Source: a bacterium
GTDB taxonomy: Bacteria; Margulisbacteria; Marinamargulisbacteria; JABGVJ01
NCBI GenBank assembly: GCA_018646105.1
Contig: JABGVJ010000063.1
Coordinates: forward strand, 1 to 42,383
Reading direction: 5' to 3'
Length of the DNA stretch: 42,383 bases
The translations under genes were made by a program, and so were the position numbers. The notes under the pieces are model-generated. The model saw only the letters and a program-made list of their open reading frames with translations, made no database searches and was not told the origin of the DNA. Below are positions 1 through 7,992 of the stretch, one piece after another (positions within the stretch are counted from its first letter, which is position 1; every line of letters starts with the position of its first letter).

Positions 1-1
1 C

Positions 2-1006
2 CCGCCATACGGCTATACAAACGTAAACAAAGAATTAATCCCATATCCTAGAGAAAAACAGATTGTACAAATGATTTTTAGTAATTTTTTGGAGCACAAA
101 TCCACGGCAGGCATAGCTCGCCTGCTTAATGAGTCGGATTGCAAGTATAGGAAGAATAAATTATGGATAAAACAACAAATACAAAGAATATTGCAAAATC
201 CTGTGTATATAGGAAAAACAAAGTGGAAAGGCGGGGTTTATCAAGGGCTGCACCAGCCCATGATTTCCGACAAACAATTTGCCTTAATACAAGAAATTTT
301 CAAACTTAATCGTTATGGCAAAGAAAGAGGTCAAACAAAAGCTATGCTTCAAAAATTACTCGTTTGTGGTTTTTGCTTTGCGCCAATGACCCCAAGTCAT
401 TCAGTAAACCGCCATAAAAAGAAATATTACTATTACCGGTGCACAACTACAAATCAAGCATCTAAAAGCAATTGTGAGTTTAAATACGTTAGTTTCAAAG
501 CCATTGAAAGTAGGGTGTTCACATTGCTTCTGGCCTTATCAGAAGAAAAACAGTTTTCCATTATTGAAAATCGGGTTTTAAAACATAATCAAATAATAGA
601 AAAAGAAATACAAAAAAACACAACCATTCTTAATAATTTTGAAATAAAATTAGAACTCTTAAAAGCTAAAAGAGAAAAGTATTTAGACTCATTAATCACA
701 GGCGATTTTTCCTCGTCAGAACGACAAAAAATCAACGCCCACATCGACGAAATGGAAATGGAAGAAAAACAAATTACCAGCAAAATTTTCAAACTGGAAT
801 TTGAGCTAAACAAACAACACGATAACTTGATTAATATTACACAGCTAAAAAGAATCTTCATTTCTTTTAAAACAGATTACGAGGTTTTTACCTCAAAAGA
901 GCTTAGAAGTTTTCTAGGAACACATCTTGAAAAAATTATCTATTATCCTGAAAAATTGGAGGTAAAATTCAAACTCTTAGAATGGACTTTAAGCTTTAAT
1001 TTTTAG
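2..1006 (+). CDS. Large serine recombinase, C-terminal part (5' end outside window)
   Basis: The reading frame is open from the first bases, so this is a partial gene with 334 residues visible. It begins inside the recombinase domain with PPYGY, the usual opening of that domain in large serine recombinases (resolvase/invertase superfamily). A zinc ribbon follows (CGFC near residue 120, later a YYYYRC motif and a Cys in SNCEF), then a Lys/Glu-rich coiled coil and a C-terminal beta segment. The catalytic N-terminal domain with the active serine lies outside the window. Such proteins integrate, excise or transpose phages, ICEs and cassette elements. The gene points toward tRNA-Gln at 1219-1292, so the stretch 1007-1218 may hold an element boundary. 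Family assignment is firm; the type of element is unknown. Confidence 0.9.
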   Translation, partial: PPYGYTNVNKELIPYPREKQIVQMIFSNFLEHKSTAGIARLLNESDCKYRKNKLWIKQQIQRILQNPVYIGKTKWKGGVYQGLHQPMISDKQFALIQEIFKLNRYGKERGQTKAMLQKLLVCGFCFAPMTPSHSVNRHKKKYYYYRCTTTNQASKSNCEFKYVSFKAIESRVFTLLLALSEEKQFSIIENRVLKHNQIIEKEIQKNTTILNNFEIKLELLKAKREKYLDSLITGDFSSSERQKINAHIDEMEMEEKQITSKIFKLEFELNKQHDNLINITQLKRIFISFKTDYEVFTSKELRSFLGTHLEKIIYYPEKLEVKFKLLEWTLSFNF

Positions 1007-1120
1007 CGTTGCGACTTTCCCGAGAAATCTCGCCATATCCCTGTTTTCTAGGACATGTCGTGTCATGCACCATTTTTCGAGATTTTATCTACCCAGTCGT
1101 CTGATTTTCTCGCACCCAAG

Positions 1121-1152
1121 AAAAAAGAAAAATTCTCTGTGTTCGAGAATTT
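1121..1152 (-). terminator. Rho-independent terminator downstream of tRNA-Gln
   Basis: AAATTCTC (1130-1137) and GAGAATTT (1145-1152) form a perfect 8-bp stem with a 7-nt loop. Read on the minus strand the stem is followed by a T-rich run (revcomp of 1121-1129). It lies about 70 nt beyond the 3' end of tRNA-Gln. A second imperfect stem (GCGAA 1176-1180 with TTCGC 1200-1204, CCCT with AGGG inside) sits between the tRNA and this terminator. Confidence 0.65.
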
Positions 1153-1218
1153 CAACCGCCTTTCAAGGCTAAAAAGCGAATTTCCCTCGTTCCAAAGGGT
1201 TCGCGGGAAAGTATGTAC

Positions 1219-1292
1219 TGGCTGGGGTGGAAGGATTCGAACCCTCGATGGCGATACCAAAAACCGCTGCCTTGCCACTTGGCTACACCCCA
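1219..1292 (-). tRNA. tRNA-Gln (anticodon UUG)
   Basis: The minus strand folds as a standard cloverleaf. The acceptor TGGGGTG pairs fully with CACCCCA, the D stem is GCC/GGC, and the anticodon stem is GCGGT/ATCGC with loop TTTTGGT, giving anticodon TTG. The T stem is GAGGG/CCTTC with loop TTCGAAT. The discriminator G is followed by an encoded CCA. The gene is 74 nt long. Confidence 0.95.
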
Positions 1293-1339
1293 TTATGTGA
1301 AACCTAGAAAATTATAGCGGAATTCAAAAAATATTTCAA

Positions 1340-1369
1340 TGTACTTAAATGAAATGCGATATCTCGCAT
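1340..1369 (-). terminator. Possible terminator of transketolase
   Basis: ATGCGA (1354-1359) and TCGCAT (1364-1369) form a 6-bp stem with a 4-nt loop just past the transketolase stop. On the minus strand it is followed by TTCATTT, a weak U-tract. Confidence 0.4.
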
Positions 1370-1376
1370 CTTTACA

Positions 1377-3362
1377 TTAATTTGTAATTTTTAAAGCCTG
1401 CGCCACAACGTTTTCAACGGTAAAGCCAAACTCCTGCATTAAACGATTTCCGGGAGCAGAAGCGCCAAAATGATCAATAGCGATGATTACCCCTTGATCA
1501 GTAGCATAACGGTCCCATCCTTGAGAAATACCGGTTTCTATCACTAATCTGCGTTTGATGGCTGGTGGTAACACTTGATGTTGATACTCTAAACTTTGTT
1601 GTTCAAATAATTCCTGAGATGGCATGGAAACAACTCGTACTTTAATTCCTTTTTTACTTAATTCTTTTTCAGCGGAAACTGCGAGTGCAACTTCGGAACC
1701 AGTAGCAATTAAAATCAGGTCTGGTGTTGAAGACGGTTCTACCAGAATATATGCTCCTTTGCTAACCCCTGTATCTATCTCTGTTTGTGAATTGACTAAT
1801 ACTGGTAAGGCTTGTCTGGTAAGTGCTAAGGCAACAGGGTTTTTACTTTGTATCGCTATTTTCCAGGCAGCTGCGGTTTCTTTGGCATCAGCTGGTCTGA
1901 GGACGGTGAAATTGGGGATAGCACGCAACATTGCCAGATGTTCGATCGGCTGATGCGTAGGACCATCTTCCCCTACCCCAATACTGTCGTGCGTAAAAAT
2001 ATAAATAGTAGGTAAATTCATTAAAGCTGCTAATCTTAAGGCTGGTTTCATATAATCTGAAAATACTAAGAACGTAGCAGCATATGGCTGCAATATACCA
2101 TTTAAAGCCATACCATTGATAATGGCAGCCATAGCATGTTCTCTTACCCCAAAATGAAAGTTTCGGCCTTTGTGATTGGTAGACGTATAATCTGTAAACT
2201 CTTTTAAATGACTATTATTGGAAGGAGCAAGGTCTGCGGATCCGCCCATCAAAAATGGTAGTTTAGTAGCCAAAGCATTTAATACTTGGCCGGAAGCTTG
2301 TCTAGTCGCCATTTTATCGTTCTCACCAAAAACAGGTAAAGCCTGGTCCCAACCTGAGGGTAATTTACAGGCTAAAGCATCTTGTAACTCTTGGGCTTTT
2401 TGAGCATATTTCTGAGTATAAATAGCCAGCTTTTCCTGCCATTGTTTTTCTTGCGCCTGATGTTGTTCTTGAACTTCTGAAAAATAGGTTTTAACTTGGT
2501 CTGGAACATGAAAAAACTGGTCTGGATCAAAACCAAAATGTTGTTTTAATAAACGTAAATTTTCTGTACCTAGAGGTGAGCCATGAGCAGCCGCGCTATC
2601 TTGTTTGGTACTACCATAACCAATATGCGTTTTAGCAAGGATAAGTGATGGTTTATGATTTTCTTTTTGCGCTTCTAAAGTAGCTTTTTGGATAGCAGTA
2701 ACGTCATTGCCATCAACCCGCAAAATTTGCCAGCCATAAGATTCAAAACGTTTAGCCACATCTTCGGTAAACGCTAAATCTGTTGATCCTTCGATAGAAA
2801 TCTGATTATCATCATAAAAACAAATTAGTTTACCTAATTTTAAATGTCCGGCAAAAGAAGCGGCTTCCGCAGACAGCCCTTCCATAAGATCCCCATCACC
2901 GCAAATAACATAAGTATAATAATCGATAATTTTAGTTTGATCTTGATTAAAATATTGAGCTAAATAAGTTTCTTCAATAGCAATACCTACAGCATTGGCA
3001 ATACCTTGGCCAAGTGGCCCGGTAGTAGTTTCTACGCCCTGAGTATGTCTAAATTCTGGATGACCTGGGGTAAGACTGCCCCATTGCCGAAAATTCTCAA
3101 GGTCTTCTAAGGTCAAGGCATATCCACTTAAATGCAACATAGTATATAGAAGCGCCGAACCATGGCCGGCTGAAAGAACTAAACGATCTCGGTTAAGCCA
3201 TTCTGGATCTTGAGAATTATAATTCATAATTTTAGTGAAAAGAATGTGCGCAATAGCGGCAACGCCTAAAGGCAAGCCAGGATGCCCGGATTTGGCTTTT
3301 TCAACCATATCCGCAGCTAAAACACGTATCGTATTAATGGATAATTTTTCAAGATCAGACAT
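1377..3362 (-). CDS. tkt: Transketolase
   Basis: Transfers two-carbon ketol units in the non-oxidative pentose phosphate pathway, using thiamine diphosphate in the cytoplasm. At 661 residues it is a full-length single-chain enzyme. The N-terminal KSGHPGLPLG segment holds a conserved His. The ThDP/metal motif GDGDLMEG lies near residue 155, followed by FYDDNQISIEG. The pyrimidine-binding domain contains GVREHAM and DSIGVGEDGPTHQP, and a C-terminal transketolase domain closes the chain. The ATG is preceded by AAAGGAG at good distance. It appears monocistronic: tRNA-Gln lies downstream and a divergent gene upstream. Confidence 0.97.
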   Translation of the reverse strand: MSDLEKLSINTIRVLAADMVEKAKSGHPGLPLGVAAIAHILFTKIMNYNSQDPEWLNRDRLVLSAGHGSALLYTMLHLSGYALTLEDLENFRQWGSLTPGHPEFRHTQGVETTTGPLGQGIANAVGIAIEETYLAQYFNQDQTKIIDYYTYVICGDGDLMEGLSAEAASFAGHLKLGKLICFYDDNQISIEGSTDLAFTEDVAKRFESYGWQILRVDGNDVTAIQKATLEAQKENHKPSLILAKTHIGYGSTKQDSAAAHGSPLGTENLRLLKQHFGFDPDQFFHVPDQVKTYFSEVQEQHQAQEKQWQEKLAIYTQKYAQKAQELQDALACKLPSGWDQALPVFGENDKMATRQASGQVLNALATKLPFLMGGSADLAPSNNSHLKEFTDYTSTNHKGRNFHFGVREHAMAAIINGMALNGILQPYAATFLVFSDYMKPALRLAALMNLPTIYIFTHDSIGVGEDGPTHQPIEHLAMLRAIPNFTVLRPADAKETAAAWKIAIQSKNPVALALTRQALPVLVNSQTEIDTGVSKGAYILVEPSSTPDLILIATGSEVALAVSAEKELSKKGIKVRVVSMPSQELFEQQSLEYQHQVLPPAIKRRLVIETGISQGWDRYATDQGVIIAIDHFGASAPGNRLMQEFGFTVENVVAQALKITN

Positions 3363-3541
3363 TTTAGTATTTACTCCTTTGGTTTAACTTTTAAATTGAA
3401 ATAATAAGGGTATTAAAGGGTAACCCCTGAACCCGAGTACCGCAGCTTGTTGCTGGGCATTAAAAATATTAACTTATATTTAAAAATTAAGCTAGTTTTC
3501 TATATTTTTTTTAGAACTATTTATGTTAAAATACAAGAATA
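3363..3541. other. Divergent intergenic region with a GC-rich patch
   Basis: This 179-bp gap separates transketolase from the deacetylase. The transketolase ribosome site (AGGAG on the minus strand) is at its left end. A GC-rich patch near 3411-3460 has a short stem (CAGC 3443-3446, GCTG 3452-3455). It resembles in style, but is not clearly a copy of, the GC-rich repeats at 11.0 and 17.9 kb. A TAAAAT at 3527-3532 could be the -10 box of the deacetylase gene; no convincing -35 box was seen. Confidence 0.4.
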
Positions 3542-4273
3542 ATGAAATCTATAAAAAAAATATATTTATACTTTTTTCTCGTTTTTCTAAGTTTGTGCAT
3601 ATGGAGCGGGACTGTAAGCGCGTACAACATAGCTTATAATGTAGAAACACCAGAAAAAGTTATAGCTTTGACTTTTGATGACGGTCCTAATAAATTTTAC
3701 ACCGAAAAAATACTTGCGATTTTAGACCGAGAAAAAGTAAAAGCGACTTTTTTTTTAGTGGGGAAAAATATTAAAGAACACCCTCAAATTGCGCGAAAAA
3801 TTAAAACAAAAGGACATGAATTAGGGAATCATTCTTTAAACCATTTTGATTATTCTTTGATGAACAATCAAGAAATAATTAAAGATGTATTACTTTCCCA
3901 ACATGTTTTCTTTAAATATCTTGATGAATTCCCTTTATTTTTCAGACCGCCTTATGGCAAAATAAAAGCGGCTAATCACGAATTATTCAAAAACTATTTT
4001 TACAAAATCGTAAAATGGAATATTGATCCTAAAGACTGGAAGCCTGGCACGAACAAACAAATAATTAGCAATATTATTTTTAAACATTTGAAACCAGGTT
4101 CTATTATTATCATGCATGATAATAATATGAATACGCTCAAAGCTTTGCCGCAAATTATTAATAAAGCCCGAAAAAGAGGGTTTCAGTTTGTAACTGTATC
4201 TGATTTAATCTCCAAAGAAGCGACTAATACAGCTTTAGGTTATAACCCTCAAAAAACTAAAAATTATTATTAA
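3542..4273 (+). CDS. Secreted polysaccharide deacetylase (NodB/CE4 family)
   Basis: Removes acetyl groups from amino sugars of a cell-wall or extracellular polysaccharide; the exact substrate cannot be read from sequence. Residues 1-27 form a signal peptide or signal anchor (basic start, hydrophobic core, AxA-like end). The NodB motifs are complete: TFDDGP with the metal and base Asp residues, the metal-binding HxxxH in GNHSLNHF, RPPYG, the DPKDW segment and IIIMHD with the late His. At 243 residues it is a minimal single-domain enzyme. No good Shine-Dalgarno sequence precedes the ATG. The next gene starts 12 nt after the stop, so the two may be co-transcribed although their functions seem unrelated. 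Confidence 0.92.
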   Translation: MKSIKKIYLYFFLVFLSLCIWSGTVSAYNIAYNVETPEKVIALTFDDGPNKFYTEKILAILDREKVKATFFLVGKNIKEHPQIARKIKTKGHELGNHSLNHFDYSLMNNQEIIKDVLLSQHVFFKYLDEFPLFFRPPYGKIKAANHELFKNYFYKIVKWNIDPKDWKPGTNKQIISNIIFKHLKPGSIIIMHDNNMNTLKALPQIINKARKRGFQFVTVSDLISKEATNTALGYNPQKTKNYY

Positions 4274-4285
4274 AGGGGAAAATAT

Positions 4286-5491
4286 ATGACTAAAACTATT
4301 GCGGAAATTAACGAAAAAATCAAAAAAGGGGTAGCGGTCATTGTCACAGCAGAAGAAGTGATCGACATTGTCGCAAAAAATGGTCTGAAAAAAGCAGCCA
4401 AAATGGTAGATGTTGTGACTACCGGTACTTTTGCACCTATGTGCTCTTCTGGCGTTTTCCTAAATTTTGGACACTCAAAACCTAAAATAAAACTCGGGGG
4501 TGGACAATCTTTTTTAAATGATATTCCGCTTTGTACAAGCATTGCCGCAGTTGACGCTTTTTTAGGAGTAGGCGCATTACCAAACGACGACCCCAGAAAT
4601 AAAGAATATCCGGGCCATTTTAATTATGGTGGAGGACATGTTATAGAAGACCTGGTTAGTGGCAAAGACCTTCAATTCAAGGCTACTGCTTATGGTACTG
4701 ACTGCTACCCCCGAAAAAAAATTGATACTACTATTAATATTAAAACTATTAATCAAGCTACTTTATTTAATATCAGAAACTGTTACCAAAACTATAACGT
4801 AGCAGCTAATGTTTCCAAGAAGAAAATTCATACTTATCTGGGTGTGCTCAAGCCTAACTTGGGTAATGTAAACTATTGCAGTGCCGGCCAACTCTCCCCT
4901 TTGCTCAATGATCCTCATTATAAAACCATTGGTATTGGTACCAAAATTTTCTTGGGCGGCGGAGTTGGTTATGTGGCTTGGCCCGGCACCCAACATAACC
5001 CTTATGAAGCCAGAAGCAAAAACGGAATTCCGACTGGAGGAGCCGGGACCTTAGCGGTTATCGGGGATTTAAAACAAATGAGCTCTAAATGGTTGCGCGG
5101 AGTTAGTATGTTGGGGTATGGCGTCACCATGAGTGTGAGCATTGGCATACCGATTCCTATCCTGAACGAAGAAATACTTAAATATACCGCAGTTAAAGAC
5201 GAGGACATATACGCACCGGTAGTTGATTATAGCGATGACTATCCAAACAGAAGACCTCATATTTTAGCACAAGTTAGTTATGCGGAACTCAAAAGCGGTA
5301 AAATTAAAATTAAAGGCAAGGAAGTACCGACAGCTTCTTTATCCAGCTATTCAAAAGCATTAGAGATTGCTAATACTTTAAAAAAATGGATTGAGGATAA
5401 AAAATTCTTTTTAACTGAGCCCGTAGCGCTGATTCCAGATGTAGATTCTGGATACCCAAAAGGTCAAACTTTGGAGGAAAAAAATGGATAA
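4286..5491 (+). CDS. Homocysteine biosynthesis protein, DUF39/HcyS family
   Basis: In methanogens, members of this family (COG1900) make homocysteine from aspartate semialdehyde and sulfide together with a NIL-ferredoxin partner, bypassing O-acylhomoserine. The 401 residues carry family-like Gly-rich blocks (KLGGGQSF, FLGGGVGYVAWPGTQHNP, GAGTLAVIGDLKQM). Cys53 (APMCSSG) and Cys140 (GTDCYP) are candidates for the persulfide-carrying cysteines known in the family. Its start overlaps no gene and follows AGGGGAAAATAT. Its 3' end overlaps the NIL-ferredoxin gene by 8 nt, indicating coupled translation. Family identity is strong; the reaction is inferred from archaeal work. Confidence 0.88.
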   Translation: MTKTIAEINEKIKKGVAVIVTAEEVIDIVAKNGLKKAAKMVDVVTTGTFAPMCSSGVFLNFGHSKPKIKLGGGQSFLNDIPLCTSIAAVDAFLGVGALPNDDPRNKEYPGHFNYGGGHVIEDLVSGKDLQFKATAYGTDCYPRKKIDTTINIKTINQATLFNIRNCYQNYNVAANVSKKKIHTYLGVLKPNLGNVNYCSAGQLSPLLNDPHYKTIGIGTKIFLGGGVGYVAWPGTQHNPYEARSKNGIPTGGAGTLAVIGDLKQMSSKWLRGVSMLGYGVTMSVSIGIPIPILNEEILKYTAVKDEDIYAPVVDYSDDYPNRRPHILAQVSYAELKSGKIKIKGKEVPTASLSSYSKALEIANTLKKWIEDKKFFLTEPVALIPDVDSGYPKGQTLEEKNG

Positions 5492-5897
5492 TATCAAAAA
5501 AACAATTGTTTTAAATTTTTCTAAAAGCATGGTTTATAAACCTATTGTCTATCATTTAGTGAAAGATTATGATTTGGAACCTAATATTTTAAAAGCTTCT
5601 ATTAACCCTAATGAAGAAGGGTTACTGGTACTGGAATTAAAAGGAAAACGTGCAAATTATGAAAAGTCGCTTAAATTTCTTAAAGAGCAAAATATTAAAA
5701 TAGAATCTGTGGAACAAGAAATATACAAAAATGAAGATAAATGCACTCATTGTGGAGCTTGTATTAATTTCTGTCCCACTGATGCCTTGTATGTAGAAAG
5801 ACCTTCGATGAAAATTAAATTTAATAGTGAAAAATGTATTATTTGTGAAGAATGTATTCTAAAATGTCCAATGCGCGCTATGGAACTGAAGGTTTAA
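5484..5897 (+). CDS. NIL domain plus 2x[4Fe-4S] ferredoxin protein, partner of DUF39
   Basis: The N-terminal half (about residues 1-75) resembles the NIL ligand-binding fold found on methionine transporters. The C-terminal half is a bacterial-type ferredoxin with two clusters, CTHCGACINFCP and CIICEECILKCP. In methanogens the same architecture is encoded next to the DUF39 protein and is needed for sulfide-dependent homocysteine synthesis, probably as electron carrier. GGAGGAAAAA precedes the ATG inside the end of the DUF39 gene, supporting this start. The 137-residue length fits the family. Confidence 0.92.
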   Translation: MDNIKKTIVLNFSKSMVYKPIVYHLVKDYDLEPNILKASINPNEEGLLVLELKGKRANYEKSLKFLKEQNIKIESVEQEIYKNEDKCTHCGACINFCPTDALYVERPSMKIKFNSEKCIICEECILKCPMRAMELKV

Positions 5898-5914
5898 ACC
5901 GTTTAGTCTGAATT

Positions 5915-6625
5915 ATGAAAAAAGATTATCGAAATTGGGTAGCTGATTCTGAATTAGTAAAATTTGAAGTACAGGTTGAGGAAACAGACCTGCAAATTCA
6001 GGCTGATAAAAACTTAACTGAAGAAGCAAAAACGGCATGTGTCAAATATCGTAAAATCATAAAAAAGTACGGCCTGCAAAAACCAGAATTTCTTACTTCC
6101 CTACTCCCTTTACCGCAAGATATAACCGTACCGCTAATTATTCAAGATATGCTAAAAGCGGCGCAGCTCACAAATACCGGACCCATGGCCGGGGTAGCGG
6201 GCGCAGTTTCGGAATATGTGGCTTTAGATTTGTTAAAAAATACGCCGGAAATTATGATTGAGAACGGTGGCGATATTTTTCTCAAAACAAACCTTAAAAG
6301 AAAAATCGGGTTATATGCTGGAGAATCGGTCTTGACTGGTAAAATTGCTTTAAAAATTGAGCCACAAGATACGCCTTTGGCTATATGTACTTCTTCTGGT
6401 ACGGTGGGACATTCGCTAAGTTTTGGTAAGGCTGACGCTGCGGTTGTATTGGCTAAATCCGGTGCTTTAGCTGATTGTGCGGCTACGGCTATAGGGAACC
6501 TGGTAAAAAAACCAACTGATATTGCTATGGCTATAGAATGGGGACAAAAAATACCTGGGATTAAAGGAATTTTAATTATTGTAAAAGACCAAATTGGTGC
6601 TTGGGGAAAAATTACGTTAGATTAA
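5915..6625 (+). CDS. UPF0280 family protein (COG2122), ApbE-like fold
   Basis: This family is related to ApbE flavin transferases and in methanogens co-occurs with DUF39 and NIL-ferredoxin proteins in sulfur assimilation; its precise reaction is unsettled. Visible motifs are TGPMAGVAGAVSEYV, IENGGDIFLKTN, CTSSGTVGHSLSFGKADA and AVVLAKSGALADCAATAIGN, all hallmarks of the family. The 236 residues look complete. It starts 17 nt after the ferredoxin gene, without a clear Shine-Dalgarno sequence. Its 3' end overlaps the convergent dihydroorotase gene by 14 bp. Being third in this cluster supports a role in the same sulfide-to-homocysteine system. Confidence 0.87.
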   Translation: MKKDYRNWVADSELVKFEVQVEETDLQIQADKNLTEEAKTACVKYRKIIKKYGLQKPEFLTSLLPLPQDITVPLIIQDMLKAAQLTNTGPMAGVAGAVSEYVALDLLKNTPEIMIENGGDIFLKTNLKRKIGLYAGESVLTGKIALKIEPQDTPLAICTSSGTVGHSLSFGKADAAVVLAKSGALADCAATAIGNLVKKPTDIAMAIEWGQKIPGIKGILIIVKDQIGAWGKITLD

Positions 6626-7925
6626 CTTCTTGACCTTTGATCTGATCAAAAATATCACCTTCACGATAGACAATATTTCCGTTGACGATAGTCATCACAG
6701 GCCAACCTTGTAAAGTCATACCATCAAAAGCGCTCCAGCCACATTTGGTTTGCAGTTTTCGATTAGTTACCTTACGTTTAGTTTTCATATCCACAATCGT
6801 CAAGTCCGCATCATACCCCCTTCGTATATATCCCTTATTAGGAATACCAAAGGTTTTAACTTGGTTTTGAGAAAGCCATTTATTAATATCATACATGCTA
6901 CATTTACCCGTATTCACCATGTTGAGCATTAAAGGCAGCGCTGTTTCTAGACCAGGCATTCCTGAAGGAGCTTCATGATAGGACTTTATTTTTTCTTCAA
7001 TGGTATGTGGCGCATGGTCTGTGGCTATAAAATCCAACACCCCATCTTTTAAGCCTTGCCATAATGTCATACTGTCTCTTTGGTCCCTGATGGGAGGGTT
7101 AACTTTGGCGAAATTGCCGAGTTTCTCATAGGCTTCTGGCCCATGTAAAAAAAGGTGTTGCGGGCAGACTTCGGCCGTGATCAAGCCTGCTACTTTTTCT
7201 TTTCTTAAAAACGCTACGGTTTCGGCAGCTGTAATATGTAAAATATGCAATCTCTTATGATATAACTTTGCTAATTTTACAGCTTTTTGAACAGCTTTAA
7301 GTTCTGCTTCCCTACTTCTGATTTTGGCATGCACAGAAACGTCTTGTTCGCACATGTATTTTCGCGTATTTTCCATGATAATCTGTTCATCTTCGGCATG
7401 TACCAAGATCAATTTATCGGTATTTTTAAATATGTTTTGCAAGTCTGATTCCTGATCCAGTAATAAGTTGCCTGTAGATGAACCCATAAAGATTTTGAGA
7501 CCAGGAATATTTTGGGCTTTATTAAGTTCCGTAAGGTTGTTTTTGGTAGCACCTAGATAAAACCCATAATTGACCAGACAATGAGCTGCTGCTTTTTGTC
7601 TTTTTTGTGCTAACGCATCCAGTGAAATGGTAGGCGGTTGGGTATTGGGCATATCAAAAACCGTAGTAAAACCGCCAGCTGCAGCTGCTCTGGTACCGAA
7701 ATTAAAATCTTCTTTATCTTTAAGATCAAAGTCACGTAAATGGACATGTGTATCGATACAACCTGGTATAGCGGTCAAACCTTTACCCTTTAAAACCAAT
7801 TCTGCTGGGAAATTCAAATGCCAATCAAAGGCTTTAACCTGACCATTTTGAAGATAAAGGTCTCCTATTTGAGTATCTCTCTCAAAAATAATTTCAATAT
7901 CTTTAATTAAAATAGATTCATACAT
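6612..7925 (-). CDS. pyrC: Dihydroorotase (amidohydrolase superfamily)
   Basis: Interconverts carbamoyl-aspartate and dihydroorotate in pyrimidine synthesis. The 437-residue chain has the class I pattern. DTHVHLRD, a metal-binding HxH followed by Arg, lies near residue 60, and GGFTTVFDMPNT follows. KIFMGSSTG may hold the bridging Lys, single His ligands lie in LVHAED and ILHIT, and the catalytic Asp is in IATDHAPHT. A small C-terminal beta domain ends with a second TIVNGNIVYREG strand. AGGAAAA precedes the ATG. Allantoinase or hydantoinase remain formal alternatives, but the APHT and SGMPGLETALPL blocks favour dihydroorotase. No other pyr genes are nearby. Confidence 0.88.
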   Translation of the reverse strand: MYESILIKDIEIIFERDTQIGDLYLQNGQVKAFDWHLNFPAELVLKGKGLTAIPGCIDTHVHLRDFDLKDKEDFNFGTRAAAAGGFTTVFDMPNTQPPTISLDALAQKRQKAAAHCLVNYGFYLGATKNNLTELNKAQNIPGLKIFMGSSTGNLLLDQESDLQNIFKNTDKLILVHAEDEQIIMENTRKYMCEQDVSVHAKIRSREAELKAVQKAVKLAKLYHKRLHILHITAAETVAFLRKEKVAGLITAEVCPQHLFLHGPEAYEKLGNFAKVNPPIRDQRDSMTLWQGLKDGVLDFIATDHAPHTIEEKIKSYHEAPSGMPGLETALPLMLNMVNTGKCSMYDINKWLSQNQVKTFGIPNKGYIRRGYDADLTIVDMKTKRKVTNRKLQTKCGWSAFDGMTLQGWPVMTIVNGNIVYREGDIFDQIKGQEVNLT

Positions 7926-7992
7926 TTGTTAATTTTCCTATTGAAGTTAATTAACTCTATTATAATATACTTATTTGTTTTTAGGTTAATAA

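Noticed and set aside
1055-1300. Reading frames on both strands across tRNA-Gln
   Set aside because: They overlap a complete tRNA and its terminator and show no protein family features.
5002-5260. Antisense reading frames within the DUF39 gene, and similar antisense frames within sbcC, RND and other genes
   Set aside because: They mirror strongly conserved coding sequence, have no ribosome sites and resemble no family.
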